Positions 1 to 9,818 are shown, counted from the stretch's first letter. The stretch: 64,000 bases of DNA from Lewinellaceae bacterium (GCA_020636275.1 JACJYD010000006.1:143249-207248), one strand, 5' to 3'. Translations and numbers: made by a program. Notes: generated by a model from the sequence alone, not told the origin.

Positions 1-1795
1 GATCGCCCTCACAAACAACGAGAGGACCTTCCAGAACAGGCGGCGCCGGTGAAGCGCCCACCTGAATGGTCAGGCAGGCCGGGGTACTGGAGCCGCAAGC
101 GTTATTTGCCGTAACACAAACCTGGGCTGTTCCTGTGGACACCCAGGACACATTGATGGTATTTCCATTGTTGATAAAAGTATCATTGGTAACCGTCCAG
201 GTATAACTGCTGGCGCCAGGTCCGGAGGATGAGGGCGTAACAGTGTAAGTGATAAGGGTATCGGTGCAGGGAGCCAAAAGGCCGGTGAGCGTGGGTTGGT
301 TTGGCACTGCTGTATTGGCATTGACAACCACGGTATCTTGTCCCGAGCAACTCACTCCCAGGTAGGACTGGGTAACTGTCAGAATATAGGTTCCCGCCTG
401 GTTGACGGTTGGGGTCAGGGTATTACCCCCGCTCACGATCCCCGGCCCTGTCCAGGAGTAGGTCAGCACCGCATTGGAAGAAGCCGGTGTTGAAGTGGAA
501 GCTGAACCATCCAGGGTAATGGAAGAATTTCCTCCACAGCCCAGCAAAGCCGGCGGCTGGATGATCGCTTCGGCTTCCAGGACGGTCAGGATGAGGGTAA
601 CGACGCTGTCGCAACCGTTGGCGGCGGTCAGGGTCACAGGGTACCCACCCGTCTGGGAAAAGTTCTGTCCGGCAAAGCTATAGCTGTCCCCTGAACAGAT
701 CGAAGCCTGAAGGGGGGGCATGACAATGGGAGGAAGCGCCGTGGCCACGCAGATTACGGTACTATCGCACCCTTGCCAGGAATCGTAAATAAATTGCTGC
801 TGCCCCGGATTGATAAAGGTATGTCCTTCGCAGGTCCAGGTATCGCCCAGGCAATAGGTGATGAAATGATAAGTAGGTGGAATGGGGGCAGAAATAATAG
901 TTTTACAAACCGGAGGTCCAACGATGCAAGGATTGGAAGGAGTAACACAAAGCTGGGCTACGCCGGCCTGTGAGAAGGTAATCGTCACGTTGTTGTTTCC
1001 ATTGTTGCTGATGGCGCCGATGGGCGGCGTAAGCGTCCACTGGTAGTCGGACGCTCCCAGGGCGGAAGGAACGGAAAAATTGAACGGCGCACCCGGGCAA
1101 ACCTGCATGGGGCCGGAAATCGGCCCCGGAATGATTGGCGGGTTGTTATTGCCCCATACCCCGACGGTGGAATAGCCGAAGTCGATGGTATAGCCATTGG
1201 TCGAACCCGTCCAGTTGGAGACCATCAGGACATATGTATTGCCCAGGGTTACGGGGATCAAATCGTTAAAAGCAGTATATCCGGCATTTTGAGAAGGGGG
1301 AAATGTGTTGCACCCTCCGCCCTGGTTGTTGTAAATCGTGGCTCCCGTAGCGCCGGTCAGGCCGTTGCAGGTTCCGCCTCCGGCGGCATTACAACTGACC
1401 ACCAGGGAGGGGTCATTGAAGATATCTTCGCAATCGGCATTGGTGATATTAAAAAGCGACCAGTCATAGTCGTCGTTCAGATCGTTAGGGGTAATAAGGA
1501 ACCCGAAACTTCCGGATTGCGCCACCGTAAAGGTATACCAGACTGAGTTGAGCTCCCCGACCGTACAATTAATGGAGGTGTTGATCTCATTGGGGAAATT
1601 GCCCGATCCGGATGGTGAAAAAGTCTGGGAATAGACCTCCTGGCAAATAGGGATGGCGCCCAGGCAGTCTTGTTCGGTCGGATTCTGCGCCAAGCCGGTT
1701 TGAGAAAAAATGAACAGGGAAAAGTAAATAAACAATACCCCCGTAAAAGGACGAACCGTTCCCTTTTTTCTTTGGTGACGTGTAGCTTTTCTCAT
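1..1795 (-). CDS. Giant surface protein, N-terminal part (gene runs off the left edge)
   Basis: Open to the window edge, so only about the first 598 codons are visible. The ATG at 1795 begins a basic segment and a hydrophobic stretch ending near residue 36 (FSQTGLAQ), a long signal peptide for Sec export. A Cys-containing jelly-roll-like region resembling pre-peptidase C-terminal domains follows (about 37-215), then a PKD/Ig-like module (VCPGAPFNFSV..), two short modules with the motif GCDS(V/I)V, and further PKD-like modules. Codons from about residue 260 onward align closely with the two downstream paralogues (2031-9341 and 9958-17271), but the N-terminal 200 residues differ. By analogy the missing end should carry an SprB-like repeat and a T9SS type B sorting domain; that is inference. 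Likely a secreted, cell-surface adhesin or matrix protein. No clear TAnnTTTG box lies upstream. Confidence 0.85.
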   Translation of the reverse strand, partial: MRKATRHQRKKGTVRPFTGVLFIYFSLFIFSQTGLAQNPTEQDCLGAIPICQEVYSQTFSPSGSGNFPNEINTSINCTVGELNSVWYTFTVAQSGSFGFLITPNDLNDDYDWSLFNITNADCEDIFNDPSLVVSCNAAGGGTCNGLTGATGATIYNNQGGGCNTFPPSQNAGYTAFNDLIPVTLGNTYVLMVSNWTGSTNGYTIDFGYSTVGVWGNNNPPIIPGPISGPMQVCPGAPFNFSVPSALGASDYQWTLTPPIGAISNNGNNNVTITFSQAGVAQLCVTPSNPCIVGPPVCKTIISAPIPPTYHFITYCLGDTWTCEGHTFINPGQQQFIYDSWQGCDSTVICVATALPPIVMPPLQASICSGDSYSFAGQNFSQTGGYPVTLTAANGCDSVVTLILTVLEAEAIIQPPALLGCGGNSSITLDGSASTSTPASSNAVLTYSWTGPGIVSGGNTLTPTVNQAGTYILTVTQSYLGVSCSGQDTVVVNANTAVPNQPTLTGLLAPCTDTLITYTVTPSSSGPGASSYTWTVTNDTFINNGNTINVSWVSTGTAQVCVTANNACGSSTPACLTIQVGASPAPPVLEGPLVVCEGD

Positions 1796-1832
1796 TTTTT
1801 ATTTTAATTCATCCACATATATACTTGTGAAA

Positions 1833-1900
1833 AAGTGATTTGACTGCCGGGGCCGTCAAATCACTTGGGAGCAGTTCTGCCGGCGGCAAAACTGCTCCCA
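1833..1900. repeat. Two abutting perfect hairpins in the spacer
   Basis: Arms 1833-1844 and 1855-1866 form a 12-bp perfect inverted repeat around a 10-nt GC-rich loop. Arms 1866-1876 and 1890-1900 form an 11-bp perfect inverted repeat whose loop holds a further small TGCC/GGCA stem. They lie between the end of one giant gene and the start of the next. No T-tract follows on either strand, so they are not obvious terminators. Function unknown. Confidence 0.6.
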
Positions 1901-1966
1901 AACCACTTCGGGTTGAGTATAGCAAGCAATCTAGTTCTTTTTGGGAAATTCATTCCACTACTCCAA

Positions 1967-2012
1967 AATGAAAAAAGGACCTCCATCCGACAGATGTGGT
2001 CCTTTTTTCATT
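1967..2012 (-). terminator. Intrinsic terminator of the 2031-9341 gene
   Basis: A perfect 15-bp inverted repeat (1967-1981 with 1998-2012) has a GGACC core followed by A/T runs. On the minus strand it ends in a run of six T 19 bases after the stop codon. The symmetric A/T tails would let it work in both directions. Confidence 0.85.
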
Positions 2013-2030
2013 CTTATTTAAGAAAAACAC

Positions 2031-5000
2031 CTATCGCAAAAGCGTCACGTCTCCCTTCAGGATCTCCACGTAGCCATCGACGTACTCCACTTCGACAAAC
2101 CAGGTATAAACGCCCGGGTTCAGATCCTTTCCGCGATATGTACCATCCCAGCCGATGGAAATATCGTTGGGCAGGAAATTATCGGCCTGGAAAACGGGTT
2201 CTCCCCAGCGGTTAAAGATCTGAAAGGTCCGGATCTGCTGCACCTGCTTTCCAGCCTGGATGAAGAAGATATCGTTCTGACCGTCCAGGTTGGGGGAGAA
2301 AATGTTGGGAATATAGACCGGGCGCGGGATCTTCACAAGTAGCCGCAACTGATCGCTCGCTTCACAGGGCCCCCGATTGACCGTCACTGTGAACAGGCCC
2401 CCTTCCTGAGGCGCCAGGGTCACGGACGAACAGAATACATCGTTGCACTCAACCAGATTGGCCGGCGTCCAGATGATCGTATCCAGGTCGGCGATGGGGA
2501 AGCTGCTCTGTAACAACAGGTTCAATTCATCGCCCAATTCGATGATGTAATTGCCCTCGTTATCCGGCTGGATATTGGCGATCAGGTTAGCCGTTAGCTC
2601 CTGGGGCTCCACAATATTCACCAAAATCTGGCTTTCACACCCATTGGCATCCTGCACGGCCAGTAGGTAATCGCCTCCGCTCAATCCGGAGAATTGCTGC
2701 TGGTTGCTGAATGGCGCCCCGTTGAAGGAGAACATATAGGGTGGTTTGCCGCCAGTCACCGACTCGACGAGGATAAGGCCATCTGCATAGCCGTTGCAGC
2801 TCACATCCTGGGTGATTATCGTTGCCGCAGGCGTCTCGATATTCTGCGATACACTTACCTGATCCGTAGTCGAACAACCTGTCTGCGTATTCACGACCGT
2901 CAGCTGGTAAGTGCCTGCTTCACTAACAGTAAGCATCGCATCCGTACCGATCACCGTGGGCGATCCCGCCAATGTCCATTCATACGAATAATCCGGACCT
3001 GTAGAGGTTCCACTGCCGCCAACATTCACAGCAACAGCATCGCAAGTCAGTTGCTGTGCGGCCCCGGCGTCAGCAACCGGTAAGGGGTGTACCACCACCG
3101 TAACGGTTTCATTGTCGTCCATACAGGGCGGTGTTCCATCCATGAAATAGCGGAACTTGTAGGTGCCCGGCGCCTGACCGGCGGTATTGAATGTTCCGGC
3201 AGCCGCGTTGAAAGCGCCGCCCACCGAAGGAATGGCGGATGTTTCGGTCCATACCCCTCCGGTATCTTCCCCTGTCAACAGATCAGCCAGGGCGATTACC
3301 TGCGGTACATTAGCGCACAATTCCACCGGCACATCCGCCGTACCGGCAAAGACCGGGTTATTGACCGTCACCGTGATCGAACCGGAGGCCGTGTTTGAAC
3401 AACCGGTTACCACATCTTCCACGCTCATCAGGGTATAGGTAGTGGTTTGAGTGGGCGTCAAATCCCAGATATACCCATTTCCTATTCCAGACAAGGTAAT
3501 ATCTTGAGTGCCATCGTTAAGGACCACATCGAAAGGCCCGCCGCCAGTCATGGTAAAGGTTGCAGAAACCGACTGCCCCAGGCAAACAGGTCCCCCTCCG
3601 CTGATCATAGCGGTAGGCAGGCAATGGAAGATCACCGGCGTGCCTTCTGATACGGACAAGCAAGCATCGGTGAGATCGACCTGTCCGGTACCGTCGTCGT
3701 CGCCGACTACCGAAGAAATGTAATAATTCACATTACATACCATCGTTGCGGGATCGAATGTGAAATCCGGGGTATCGCTTACGGCCACCACAATTCCCAA
3801 GGAGGTTCCGCTCCCCGTGTGCAAAACGTATTCCAGCACGTCGTTCCCATCGAGTTGGGTCGCCACGGCCGGAGTTCCGGAAACGGATTCAAAAGCACAG
3901 GCCTCCAGGGCGTTTTGATCCATCACCCCGGCGCCGGAAACACAGTTGCAGATATAAGTACCCTCCAGGGTATCCAGCCCGCAACCATATCCGTCTTGTA
4001 TGAAAAATTGGTAGGCCTGTACATCGCAAGGGATCGGATCACTGCAGAACTGATTCCCCGTGATCGTACCCGGTCCGCCCGTCACTGAATAGGTCAGGGG
4101 ATCGCCGCCTACGATCGTGAAACACACCGTCACAAAGGTATTGGTCGGGTCTGGCGTAACCACCGGGTTTGCTCCAACGGGTTGCCCCTGTTCGTTGAAG
4201 GCCGCAATGCCGCTCACATTCGTGCCCACACAATTCGCATCCGACACCTCCACCAACGAGTACAGGGTCGTTCCCGACGGGTTCACCGTGATCGTGTACG
4301 GACTGACCGGGATGGTTACGGTCACCTCATCCCCCTGCGTATTCGTGTACGTCAGATCCCAGGGAGCTATCCCCCCGGTGATCGTCACTTCCAACTGCAC
4401 ATCCTCTCCCACACAGAAGTCGCCTCCGCCCGTCAGGCTCGCTGCCGGGATCTGATGGAACACCACCGGCGTACCCGGGGTGATCACCAGACACGGGTCT
4501 GTCGGGTCCACATTCCCGTTGCCGTCGTTGTTCCCGATCCGCGCCGAAATGTAGTACGTCACTCCATAGCTCAACAATCCCGAGTACGCGAACGACGGCG
4601 TCGTGCTCATCATGATCGGCACATTGTTTCCATTGTGCAGTATGAAGTCCACCACGTCGTCTCCGTCCAGCACCTGGTTCGTCGCATCGTAGGCCACCAC
4701 CGCCGGGCCCGATCCGCAGATCTCCAGCGGCGTCGGATCCAACTCCCCGCCTGCCGTCGTGCATGCACACTCCACCAGGGGCTCCGTCACGATCACCGGC
4801 CCACATCCGTTCGCTCCGTCAAACTCGAAGTAGTACCCGTTCCCGCACGGCAGCTCATTGCTGCAGAACACCGAGTCCACCGTCCACACCGTCGCTCCGT
4901 CTGTCACCGTGTACGGCGCTACCCCTCCGCTTATCTTGAAGCATACCACATAGCCCGTATTCGTCGAATTGATCGTCACCTCCGCCGGCTCGTTCACCGG

Positions 5001-8000
5001 CGGCTCGTTCACCGTCACCGTCGCCGTCCCGCTGATCAGCCCGTCGCAATGCTCGTCGTTCATCGCCGTGATCGTGTACGTCGCCGTCGCCTGCGGCGAC
5101 AACACCGTATAGTTGTATGTCGTCGAGTTGATCCCCGTTATCGTCTCCGTCGTCGTCCCGTTCGTGATCTCCAGCGTCCACGGCGCATCTCCCGTCAACT
5201 GGACCGGTAACACCGCATTGTCTCCAATGCAGATCTCCTGCGTCCCTCCCAGCGTCGCCGTCGGCACCGCGTAGAACGTCACCGGTGTGCCCGGCGCTAC
5301 CGCCAGACACGGATCCACCTGATCGTTCACACTCCCCGTCCCGTCATCACTCCCCACGATCGCCGATATGTAGTACACCACTCCATAGCTCATCGTACTC
5401 CCGTCAAAACTGAACGTCGGCGTATCCGACCTCGCCAGGATCGGGTATTCGATCGCATTGCCGCTGCCCGTGTGCAGCACAAACTCCAGCACGTCGTCCC
5501 CGTCAAAGTTCTGTCCCACCGCGTTGTATGTCGCCGTCACCGGTCCATCCCCACACTCCTCGATCGCGTTGAGGTCCATCTCCCCGACTCCCGATGTGCA
5601 TGCACAATCCACCGGCTCCGTCGTCTGCACATTGATCACATTGCAACTGTTTATATCCGCTACCTGGAACGAGTACGTGCTCCCCGCCGCGATCGGATTG
5701 CTCTCGAACATCGCCGGGTTGCTTCCCGTCAAGGTTCCCGAACCCACCGGCAACACCGTATACGTCGTCCCGTCTCCTCCGCTGATCTCAAAGCTCACCA
5801 CAAACTGCGTATTGGTCGAGTTGCACGCCGTGGCCACATTCGTCACCACCACATCCTGGTTCACCGACACCGCCGCACTCCCGCTCGCCGTGCCCACACA
5901 GTTCCCGTTCGACACCGCCGTCAGCGTGTACGTCGTCGTCAAGGCCGGCATCACCGTTATCGTGTACGGGTTGGCGTTGATCCCGTTGACCGTCTGCACC
6001 AATGCCCCGTTGTCATAGCTGATACTGTACGGACCCGGGCCCGTGAACGTCACCGTCAGGCTCGTCGCATCCCCCACGCAGATCGTCGCATCGCCACTCA
6101 TTACTCCCGTCGGCTCTTCGTAGAACACCACCGGCGTGCCCTGCGCCACCGCCAGACACGGATCGTTCAGGTCCACCACGCCGCCGCCCAGGTCGTTGCC
6201 CACAACCGCCGAAATGTAGTACGTCTGTCCGTACACCATCCCCGCTGCGGCATCGTAGCAGAACGTCGGCACCGCACTGCGCGCGATCTCGTTTATGATC
6301 GTCACCCCACTGCCCTGGTGCAGAATGAACTGCAGCACGTCGTCCCCGTCAAAGGCTTCCCCCGTCGGGTCATAGCTCGCCGTGATGCAGGCTCCGGCCC
6401 CACAGGCCGTCAATTCCGTCGGATCCAGGTCTCCCACCGCCGAGGTACAGTCGCACAGCACCTGCACGTTTTCCACCGTCACCGGGTTGCAACCGTTCGC
6501 ATCGTCCACCGTGAAACTGTAGCCATCCCCGTTCGGGATCTCCGCACTGGTGTACACATACGGCGGACCCGCCGATATCCCCGCATTGCTCCCGTTCACC
6601 GTATAGCTCGACGGGGCTCCTCCGTTGATCGTGAAGCTCACCGTGTAGCCCGTACTTGTCGCATTGCATTCCACCTGGATGTTCGACACCGTCGGCGCCG
6701 TGTTCACCGTCACCACCGAACTGCCCGAACCCACTTCCACACATCCGTTCGCATCCGTCACCGTGGCGATCCCGTAGGTACCCCCTTGGCATGCCTGATA
6801 GGTGTACGGGTTGTCCGTAATCCCCGTGATCGGCGCCTGCACGTTGCCGTTCAGCAGCAACTCCACGCTCCACGGCGCCGTGCCCGTCATCAGAATGGTC
6901 AGCGACACGCAATCCCCGCTGCCCTGGCAGATCGATCCGTTCCCGCTCAGCACCGCGCTGGGAAGCGGGTTCTCCGTGATCGTCGCACTGCCCGACACCA
7001 GGCCCGGACACGGTGCTATGTTGTCCAGGCTCACCAACGTGTAGTCGCCCGGTATGTCTGTGGTCAATATGTATGGGTCCGTCGTCACCCCCACAAGGGT
7101 TGGTTGCGGCACCCCGTTGATCGCATAGGTGATATCCCACGGCGCCGTGCCCGTCAGGTCGATCGTCAGATCGATCGTCTCCCCGCTGCCCGCACAGAAA
7201 TCACCGCCGCCGCTCAGCACCGCTGTGGGCGCATCGTTCACCGTCACCGCAAAGCAGCTCTGCGGGCTCTGTCCGCAGGCGTTGACCGCCCGGACGCATA
7301 CGTTGCCGTTATTCGAGCCCGTCCAGTCGATCGTGATGCTGTTCGTCCCCGCTCCTGCCGTGATCGTCGCTCCTGCTGGCACCGTCCAGTTGTAGCTCGT
7401 CGCATTCGGGTCCGCTGCTACGCTGTAGGTAGCGATCTCCCCGTCGCACACCGATGCGATCCCCGTGATCGTGGGTTGCGCCGGTACATTCAGCACCGTG
7501 AAGCTCAGACAGGTCTGGGCGCTCGTCCCGCACGGGTTCGTCCCCGTCACGCAGATCTGTCCGTCTGAAGCCCCCGAAAAGTCCACTTCCAAACTATCGC
7601 CCAGGTCGGTAAAGGAAGCGTTCCCTCCAACCGTCCAGTTGTAACTGGCCGTGTTCGGATCGACCGGATCGAGGTAGTAGTATACAATATCTCCATTGCA
7701 AACATCAGTCGGCCCCACCAGGACCGGTACGACGGGCCCAAGGCCCACGTTGATCGTCAGGCAGACCTGAGTGCTCGCCCCACAGGCGTTGTTCGCCGTC
7801 ACGCAGACGGACCCCTGGCCCGCGGTGGTCCAGGTCACCGTAGCCGTGTTGCCGGTGTTGGTGAAGGTTCCGCCCGTCACCGTCCAGGTGTATCCCGTCG
7901 GCGCCGGACCGGACGACGAGGGGGTGGCCGTATAGGTCGACGCCGCATTGGTACAGGGACTCAGGGGGCCTGTGAGTGTAGGGGGATTTGGTACCGCTGT

Positions 8001-9341
8001 ATTCTGGGTCACCGTCACCGAAGCCATGTCGGTACAGGTGACTCCCATAAAGGTTTGTGTTACCGTCAGGGTATAGGTTCCCGGCGCGTTGACCGTCGGG
8101 GTCAGGGTATTGCCACCGCTCACGATCCCCGGCCCTGTCCACGAGTAGGTCAGCACCGCATTGGAAGCGGCGGGAGTGATCGTCGATCCCGTGGCGTTTA
8201 ATTGTATGGTAGCACCGGAGCCGCAACCCAGCACCGGCGGCGGGTTGATCACCGCATCGGCCTGCATGACCAGCAGAATGAGCGTCACCACGCTGTCGCA
8301 GCCGTTGGCGGCCGTCAGGGTCACCGGGTATCCGCCCGTTTGGGTGTAGGTGCCCCCGGCGAAGTTGTAGCTTTGTCCCTGACAGATCACCGCTTGTAAT
8401 GGCGGCATCACGATCGGAGGTAAGGCTGTGGCGATACAGGTGATAATACTGTCGCAACCCAGCCAGGAATCGTAGACAAACTGCTGTTGCCCCGGAGAAG
8501 TGAAATTCTGGCCCTGACAGGTCCAGGTATCTCCAAGGCAGAAGGTGATATAGTTAAATTGAGGAGGTATCGGTGTCGATACGATGGTTTTGCAGATCGG
8601 AGCCCCGGTGGCACAACCATTGGAAGGCGTGACGCACAGCTGGGCCGTACCCGGGGAGGTGAAGGTGATGGTAATGACGTTGTTCCCATCGTTGGAAATG
8701 GCGCCGATAGCAGGCGTCAGGCTCCAATCGTAATCCCCTACGTTGGTACCAGGTGGGATCGAATAGGTTACCGAAGCGCCGGGACACACATTGGTAGGTC
8801 CGGAAATAGGACCGGTAATAAGGGGTGGACCGGTACTGCCAATGGATCCCGCGAGGACGTTCAAGTCATAATCGCAGCTTTCTGCCGCCCAACCATCGAT
8901 CATCAGATAGTAAGTTTGTCCCGGCACCAAAGCATTAGCCGTCACCGTAATAGGAACAGGCGATCCAGGTGTTTCACAATTGGAAACGGAAGTGAAATTA
9001 ATGCAATCATTGGTTTGGTACATTTCCGCCTGCAAGCCGTCTCCATTTGAACAATTGCTCGGCACGATCTCGATGGAAAGTGTGGAAGTCCCAGCCACAA
9101 AGGCAAACCAGTTGTAGTTCTGGCACCCCGAACAAAATGGTCCCGGGCAGGGGCCAACTCCGGTAGGCCCTGTGGATGAACAATAGTTATCCATGTCGGC
9201 TGTAGAACAGAAGGTCGGCGCATTTTGGCAAGCCTGAGCGCCTGTGCCTGGAGGAAAGGGGAAGTTGCACTGTCCAAATGAAGCATTGGATAGCACTACC
9301 ACAAAGGCTGCCACCAGCCATAGAGGTAAAAATTTAACCAT
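2031..9341 (-). CDS. Giant T9SS type B cargo protein with Ig/PKD-like modules and SprB repeat
   Basis: 2,436 residues. A signal peptide (1-23, ending SNASFGQ) is followed by a PPC/jelly-roll-like region (24-165) and a PKD-like module (about 175-255). Next come GCDS-type modules (258-355), Ig/PKD-like modules to about 960, and about four copies of a roughly 280-residue super-repeat whose boundaries are CxC motifs near residues 962, 1244, 1524 and 1799. An SprB-type repeat (SCNGYADG..GGKPPY) near 2180-2250 precedes the T9SS type B sorting domain from about 2340, with hallmarks IFSPNLDGQND, IFNRWGEPVF, WDGTYRG and KGDV. The protein should be exported by Sec, then moved across the outer membrane by the type IX system and displayed or released; an adhesive or gliding role is inferred from SprB. 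Residues about 258-1631 are nearly identical to the next gene (9958-17271). The ATG at 9341 directly begins the signal peptide. Confidence 0.92.
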   Translation of the reverse strand: MVKFLPLWLVAAFVVVLSNASFGQCNFPFPPGTGAQACQNAPTFCSTADMDNYCSSTGPTGVGPCPGPFCSGCQNYNWFAFVAGTSTLSIEIVPSNCSNGDGLQAEMYQTNDCINFTSVSNCETPGSPVPITVTANALVPGQTYYLMIDGWAAESCDYDLNVLAGSIGSTGPPLITGPISGPTNVCPGASVTYSIPPGTNVGDYDWSLTPAIGAISNDGNNVITITFTSPGTAQLCVTPSNGCATGAPICKTIVSTPIPPQFNYITFCLGDTWTCQGQNFTSPGQQQFVYDSWLGCDSIITCIATALPPIVMPPLQAVICQGQSYNFAGGTYTQTGGYPVTLTAANGCDSVVTLILLVMQADAVINPPPVLGCGSGATIQLNATGSTITPAASNAVLTYSWTGPGIVSGGNTLTPTVNAPGTYTLTVTQTFMGVTCTDMASVTVTQNTAVPNPPTLTGPLSPCTNAASTYTATPSSSGPAPTGYTWTVTGGTFTNTGNTATVTWTTAGQGSVCVTANNACGASTQVCLTINVGLGPVVPVLVGPTDVCNGDIVYYYLDPVDPNTASYNWTVGGNASFTDLGDSLEVDFSGASDGQICVTGTNPCGTSAQTCLSFTVLNVPAQPTITGIASVCDGEIATYSVAADPNATSYNWTVPAGATITAGAGTNSITIDWTGSNNGNVCVRAVNACGQSPQSCFAVTVNDAPTAVLSGGGDFCAGSGETIDLTIDLTGTAPWDITYAINGVPQPTLVGVTTDPYILTTDIPGDYTLVSLDNIAPCPGLVSGSATITENPLPSAVLSGNGSICQGSGDCVSLTILMTGTAPWSVELLLNGNVQAPITGITDNPYTYQACQGGTYGIATVTDANGCVEVGSGSSVVTVNTAPTVSNIQVECNATSTGYTVSFTINGGAPSSYTVNGSNAGISAGPPYVYTSAEIPNGDGYSFTVDDANGCNPVTVENVQVLCDCTSAVGDLDPTELTACGAGACITASYDPTGEAFDGDDVLQFILHQGSGVTIINEIARSAVPTFCYDAAAGMVYGQTYYISAVVGNDLGGGVVDLNDPCLAVAQGTPVVFYEEPTGVMSGDATICVGDATSLTVTFTGPGPYSISYDNGALVQTVNGINANPYTITVMPALTTTYTLTAVSNGNCVGTASGSAAVSVNQDVVVTNVATACNSTNTQFVVSFEISGGDGTTYTVLPVGSGTLTGSNPAMFESNPIAAGSTYSFQVADINSCNVINVQTTEPVDCACTSGVGEMDLNAIEECGDGPVTATYNAVGQNFDGDDVLEFVLHTGSGNAIEYPILARSDTPTFSFDGSTMSYGVVYYISAIVGSDDGTGSVNDQVDPCLAVAPGTPVTFYAVPTATLGGTQEICIGDNAVLPVQLTGDAPWTLEITNGTTTETITGINSTTYNYTVLSPQATATYTITAMNDEHCDGLISGTATVTVNEPPVNEPAEVTINSTNTGYVVCFKISGGVAPYTVTDGATVWTVDSVFCSNELPCGNGYYFEFDGANGCGPVIVTEPLVECACTTAGGELDPTPLEICGSGPAVVAYDATNQVLDGDDVVDFILHNGNNVPIMMSTTPSFAYSGLLSYGVTYYISARIGNNDGNGNVDPTDPCLVITPGTPVVFHQIPAASLTGGGDFCVGEDVQLEVTITGGIAPWDLTYTNTQGDEVTVTIPVSPYTITVNPSGTTLYSLVEVSDANCVGTNVSGIAAFNEQGQPVGANPVVTPDPTNTFVTVCFTIVGGDPLTYSVTGGPGTITGNQFCSDPIPCDVQAYQFFIQDGYGCGLDTLEGTYICNCVSGAGVMDQNALEACAFESVSGTPAVATQLDGNDVLEYVLHTGSGTSLGIVVAVSDTPDFTFDPATMVCNVNYYISSVVGDDDGTGQVDLTDACLSVSEGTPVIFHCLPTAMISGGGPVCLGQSVSATFTMTGGGPFDVVLNDGTQDITLSGIGNGYIWDLTPTQTTTYTLMSVEDVVTGCSNTASGSITVTVNNPVFAGTADVPVELCANVPQVIALADLLTGEDTGGVWTETSAIPSVGGAFNAAAGTFNTAGQAPGTYKFRYFMDGTPPCMDDNETVTVVVHPLPVADAGAAQQLTCDAVAVNVGGSGTSTGPDYSYEWTLAGSPTVIGTDAMLTVSEAGTYQLTVVNTQTGCSTTDQVSVSQNIETPAATIITQDVSCNGYADGLILVESVTGGKPPYMFSFNGAPFSNQQQFSGLSGGDYLLAVQDANGCESQILVNIVEPQELTANLIANIQPDNEGNYIIELGDELNLLLQSSFPIADLDTIIWTPANLVECNDVFCSSVTLAPQEGGLFTVTVNRGPCEASDQLRLLVKIPRPVYIPNIFSPNLDGQNDIFFIQAGKQVQQIRTFQIFNRWGEPVFQADNFLPNDISIGWDGTYRGKDLNPGVYTWFVEVEYVDGYVEILKGDVTLLR
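4449..8567. repeat. Homogenised 4.1-kb block, copy A
   Basis: This stretch of the second giant gene matches 12373-16491 in the third gene with only scattered substitutions and a constant offset of 7,924 bp, so there is no net indel. Similarity falls sharply just outside both edges. It also contains an internal roughly 840-bp super-repeat. The edges were set by eye from aligned landmarks and are good to a few tens of bases. Confidence 0.85.
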
Positions 9342-9532
9342 AGCGATAAGGGTTCGACTGTTTTAAAAACGGGTCATGAAATCAAGCTGCGATAACTGTC
9401 TCCGCACATTTTAAGATTCTATTGACCGCAACCTGGATTAATTAGAGGAAGTTACCGATGAATTCGTTGCCTGAAGGGCAGAATGCCATTTCTTTTTCCA
9501 TTCAAAAGCGCACTTCCCGTAATACAATTTCG

Positions 9533-9540
9533 CAAAAGTA
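9533..9540 (-). promoter_or_regulatory. Bacteroidota -7 box upstream of the 2031-9341 gene
   Basis: The minus strand reads TACTTTTG, matching TAnnTTTG, about 190 bases upstream of the ATG at 9341. No convincing -33 TTTG was found. It implies a long 5' leader; similar boxes precede the giants at 9958, 25323 and 32712. Confidence 0.45.
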
Positions 9541-9700
9541 AGGAGATAAAAAGGGAAAATCGGACCCAGGAATCATTTTTTATGACAAAAGGGGAAGATA
9601 AAAGGGGCCGAATCCGGGAGAAAAGGGGCCGTTTAAAAAATAATTTACCTCCGTATATAGATAATTCGATATTTTAACTAAAAATTAGGAAACAAATGTG

Positions 9701-9708
9701 CACCTTTG
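9701..9708 (+). promoter_or_regulatory. Candidate plus-strand promoter (-7 box) for a small RNA
   Basis: CACCTTTG differs from TAnnTTTG at one base and is followed by an A/T-rich segment ending in a strong plus-strand terminator. An AT-rich stretch with TTTA lies about 25 bases upstream as a weak -33 region. Confidence 0.4.
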
Positions 9709-9802
9709 CGGTTATATTATCAGCTTTTTAAGTTTTCATAATATTTGGTTTTTTGGGGTTAAACGAGCTGATTACCTTTTCGGTAATCGGCTCTTTTTTT
9801 TT
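9709..9802 (+). ncRNA. Candidate small RNA between two giant genes
   Basis: A plus-strand -7-like box at 9701-9708 is followed by about 85 bases without a plausible ORF. They end in a textbook intrinsic terminator: 12-bp stem 9765-9776/9782-9793 with one G-T pair, loop TTTTC, and nine T. The genes on both sides are on the minus strand, so this terminator belongs to no annotated gene. The segment ATCAGCT (9719-9725) is complementary to AGCTGAT in the left terminator arm (9766-9772), which would allow an alternative fold. No known family was recognised. Confidence 0.5.
9765..9802 (+). terminator. Plus-strand intrinsic terminator
   Basis: The stem GAGCTGATTACC pairs with GGTAATCGGCTC around TTTTC and is followed by nine T. 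It is oriented for plus-strand transcription only and lies in a spacer between two minus-strand genes. Confidence 0.8.
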
Positions 9803-9818
9803 GCTGGAACAAAATATA

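Noticed and set aside
5472..7568. A 698-codon open frame on the plus strand inside the second giant gene (twin at 13396-15492)
   Set aside because: Antisense to a clear coding region. The translation is monotonous Arg/His-rich sequence caused by the codon bias of the coding strand, with no signal peptide or domain.
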